Below are positions 61,966 to 64,000 of a stretch of DNA of 64,000 bases, piece by piece; the first letter of the stretch is position 1, and each line of letters begins with the position of its first letter. The position numbers and the translations under genes are program-made. The notes below the pieces were generated by a model, which was not told the DNA's origin, made no database searches, and saw only the letters and a program-made list of their open reading frames with translations. Source of the DNA: Sphingomonas sp. Y57 (lineage in GTDB: Bacteria; Pseudomonadota; Alphaproteobacteria; Sphingomonadales; Sphingomonadaceae); the NCBI RefSeq assembly GCF_001015195.1, contig NZ_LDES01000078.1, forward strand, positions 1-64,000, in the 5' to 3' direction.

Positions 61966-63252
61966 CTACTTCTTCAGCACGGTGAGCGCCGCCGTGGTCA
62001 TCGCCTCGACCGCGGTCGAGACGACGGCTTCGGCATCCGGCGCCCAGAAGGGGCTGTGGATCGACGGCAGCTTGGTGATATCACCGCCGGCAGCCTCCCA
62101 CTTGTCCTTGCGGACGCCGCCCACCCACAGCAGCAGCGCCTGGATCGAAGTGTCGGCCAGATAATATTCACTGAAATCCTCCCCGCCCATCTGCGCGCGC
62201 GCGGGCACCACCCGGTCCTTTCCGAAGCGCGCCGAGAACACCTCGGTCATCCGCGCGGTTATCTCGTGCGTGTTGAAGGTAGCGGGGGTGCGCTGATCGG
62301 CGAGGGTGACGACCGGCAGCTTGTCGTCGGGCATGCCGCCCGCGATCGCCTCCCCCTTCGCGATCCGGGCGATGCCGTCGAGCAGGTGCTGGCGCACCTC
62401 CGGCTTGTAGGATCGCACGGTGATCTGGAGGTGCGCCTCGGGCGGGATGATGTTGTGCTTGGTGCCGGCCTGGAAGCTGCCGACGGTGACCACGCCGGAT
62501 TCGAGCGGATCGATCTCCCGCGAGATCAGCGTCTGCAGCGTCGAGACGATCCGCGAGGCGATGACGATGGGATCCTTGGCGAGATGCGGGTAGGCGCCGT
62601 GGCCGCCCTCTCCCTTCACGACGACGTCGACCGAATCGACATTGGCCATTGCATAGCCGTCGACGATGCCGATCGTCCCGGCGGGCAGCGCCGCCGAGTC
62701 ATGAAAGGCGATCACCGTCGAGGGTTTGGGGAAGCGGGTGTAGAGCCCGTCCTTCAGCATTGCCCGCGCGCCCGAGCCGATCTCCTCGGCGGGCTGGCCG
62801 ATCATCACCAGCGTTCCCGACCAGCTGTCCTTCATCGCCGCCATCCGGCGCGCGGTGCCGATCCAGCTCGCCATATGCGTGTCGTGCCCGCAGGCATGCA
62901 TCACGCCCGGGTTCTTGCTGGCGTAGGGGAGCCCGGTCTGTTCGGTCACGGGCAGCGCGTCCATGTCGGCCCGCAGCAGCAGCACCGGCCCCGGACCGTT
63001 CCGGAGCACCGCGACAACACCGGTCCCGCCGACCCCGGCCGTCACCTCGAACCCGGCCTTCTTCGCTTCGGCCGCCATGATCCCTGCGCTGCGCCCTTCC
63101 TTGAAGCTGAGCTCCGGATTGGCGTGGAGATCGCGGTAGATGGCGATCAGGTTCGGCAAGTCCGCCTTCACCGCCTCGCCGAGCGGGTCGGCCTGCGAGG
63201 GCGCGGCGACACAGGCCACGGCAAGAGCGAGGAGGGACGTCAGCTTTTTCAT
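61966..63252 (-). CDS. M20 family amidohydrolase, exported
   Basis: A 428-residue metal-dependent hydrolase. A signal peptide (1-21, MKKLTSLLALAVACVAAPSQ) indicates the periplasm. The catalytic domain has LLRADMDALPVTEQTGLPYA, the metal-binding HACGHDTHMA, the catalytic glutamates in IGQPAEEIGSGA and the C-terminal MGGEDFSEYY. The dimerisation domain has GGHGAYPHLAKDPI. Such M20D enzymes cleave N-acyl amino acids or amino acid conjugates. The ATG at 63252 is two bases after the upstream gene's stop. Confidence 0.94.
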   Translation of the reverse strand: MKKLTSLLALAVACVAAPSQADPLGEAVKADLPNLIAIYRDLHANPELSFKEGRSAGIMAAEAKKAGFEVTAGVGGTGVVAVLRNGPGPVLLLRADMDALPVTEQTGLPYASKNPGVMHACGHDTHMASWIGTARRMAAMKDSWSGTLVMIGQPAEEIGSGARAMLKDGLYTRFPKPSTVIAFHDSAALPAGTIGIVDGYAMANVDSVDVVVKGEGGHGAYPHLAKDPIVIASRIVSTLQTLISREIDPLESGVVTVGSFQAGTKHNIIPPEAHLQITVRSYKPEVRQHLLDGIARIAKGEAIAGGMPDDKLPVVTLADQRTPATFNTHEITARMTEVFSARFGKDRVVPARAQMGGEDFSEYYLADTSIQALLLWVGGVRKDKWEAAGGDITKLPSIHSPFWAPDAEAVVSTAVEAMTTAALTVLKK

Positions 63253-63254
63253 TC

Positions 63255-63887
63255 TTACCCCTTCGGTATCAGTTCGAAGATGTCGATCGTCGATTCCCAG
63301 CGCGGATAGGGAAAGGCGATCCGCCAGCGTTGCGACGCGATCCGCTCGACGATGCCGACCATGTCGCGTTCGCCGTCCCGGCCATAGGGCAAGGGCCGTG
63401 TCTCGTCACCCAGCGTCATCGCGCCGAGGAAGATCATCCTGCGCCCCTCATCGGGGAAGATGTCCCCGACCGGGCGCTGCGACCCGTTGAGCTTCGCGAG
63501 GTGGAGCCGCCCGTCCACCATCGAGATCCGACAGTTGAAATAGGGATAGGCGACATAATCCATCAGGCCCTTGGTCTGGGCCCCCATCTTGATCACCCGG
63601 CAGCTATAGTCGCCCTGCGGCGGCAGCGGATCGTCGAGCGCGGCTTCGGGCTTGAGCAGCGCGCCCTGCGCCGCGACCTGCGCGCCGCTGCCCGCCGCGA
63701 CCGCCTTGTCGAGCCCGGCGATCCATGCGGCGCGCCAGCGCGCCAGCCTGTCGCGATCGGGCGCGGTGACGATCTGCCGCCAGTCGTTCGGGTGCGGCTT
63801 CGGCGCCTCGCGATCGATCGACTTCGATCCGCAGGCCATAGCGGCCAGCAGCAGGACACCGGCCAGGCCGATTCGGACGTGCTGCAA
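63255..63887 (-). CDS. DUF4893 family exported protein, probable lipoprotein
   Basis: 210 residues. A TTG at 63887 is chosen because GAGGAGA lies seven bases upstream and it begins a signal (RIGLAGVLLLAAMAC) with a lipobox-like cysteine near residue 18. The body has PNDWRQIVTAPDRDRLARWR, YSCRVIKMGAQ, YPYFNCRI and YPRWESTIDIFELIPK, a DUF4893 pattern. Two Cys (in YSCRV and FNCRI) may pair. Role unknown. It is directly upstream of the M20 hydrolase, so the two form an operon. A longer frame to 63995 exists but has no support. Confidence 0.83.
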   Translation of the reverse strand: MQHVRIGLAGVLLLAAMACGSKSIDREAPKPHPNDWRQIVTAPDRDRLARWRAAWIAGLDKAVAAGSGAQVAAQGALLKPEAALDDPLPPQGDYSCRVIKMGAQTKGLMDYVAYPYFNCRISMVDGRLHLAKLNGSQRPVGDIFPDEGRRMIFLGAMTLGDETRPLPYGRDGERDMVGIVERIASQRWRIAFPYPRWESTIDIFELIPKG

Positions 63888-64000
63888 GCGATCGTCTCCT
63901 CTCGCCCTTCTAAAAGCCCAGCCTGCCCGGCCCGCCCCTGCTTGGCAAGCCGTGCGATTTCCGTCCCTTATAGCGGGGACAGCGGCCGGGCCCACCGTCG

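Overview
The window is a high-GC alphaproteobacterial chromosome segment, most likely from a sphingomonad (Sphingomonas/Rhizorhabdus type). The strongest taxonomic evidence is a circularly permuted two-piece tmRNA gene whose tag reads ANDNEALAIAA. The rplJL and rpoBC clusters, an NDUFS4-type complex I accessory protein, PrsK/PrsR/EpsB exopolysaccharide regulation genes and many intergenic hairpin-doublet repeats fit that group. Most of the window is ordinary core chromosome; no transposase, integrase, prophage or CRISPR array is visible. LAYOUT: 1-0.7 kb is an AT-richer stretch with the 5' part of an unrecognised gene running off the left edge. 0.7-5.3 kb holds an ABC-F ATPase, divergent acetyl-CoA synthetase and a cytochrome b561. 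5.3-6.7 kb is the L10 leader, rplJ and rplL with a terminator. 6.8-9.4 kb carries a DUF1993 protein and an SLC13/RCK-C permease. 9.7-13.4 kb is a compact cassette of a YfbU-family protein, an OLD-family (ABC ATPase + TOPRIM) nuclease and a short UvrD-like helicase, i.e. a Gabija-like defence candidate lying between rplJL and rpoBC. 13.7-25.1 kb has a YkuD transpeptidase, a GGDEF protein, rpoB and rpoC. 25.5-29.8 kb has a small secreted repeat protein, a degenerate GGDEF protein, tRNA-Asp, an AI-2E family permease, a SleB-type hydrolase and YbaK. 30.3-34.8 kb is a four-gene minus-strand cluster (two SGNH hydrolases, an MBOAT acyltransferase, a small membrane protein) for polysaccharide O-acetylation. 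35-39 kb has a GST, a DUF885 metallopeptidase, a hairpin-dense intergenic region, ssrA and mscL. 39.2-42 kb is a LemA-TPM-TPM-NUDIX operon. 42-48.3 kb has NDUFS4-like, HrpB, polyprenyl synthase, chorismate mutase and an Uup-like ABC-F. 48.4-51.8 kb has a PepSY-like protein with an OmpR-type two-component pair and a DUF815 ATPase. 51.9-58.4 kb is the EpsB-PrsK-PrsR regulatory/EPS operon with a small secreted protein, facing a mannose-1-phosphate guanylyltransferase. 58.6-64 kb has an aldo/keto reductase, a ScfR/RamB-like regulator, a single-domain response regulator, an M20 amidohydrolase and a DUF4893 lipoprotein candidate. HOW THE GENES FIT: the PrsK/PrsR pair, EpsB priming transferase, GDP-mannose synthesis gene and O-acetylation cluster together point to regulated surface polysaccharide production. 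acs and the ScfR-like regulator point to acetate/short-chain acyl metabolism. The most interesting accessory material is the 9.7-13.4 kb cassette and the partial gene at the left edge. Family assignments come from motif recognition by eye, not database searches.
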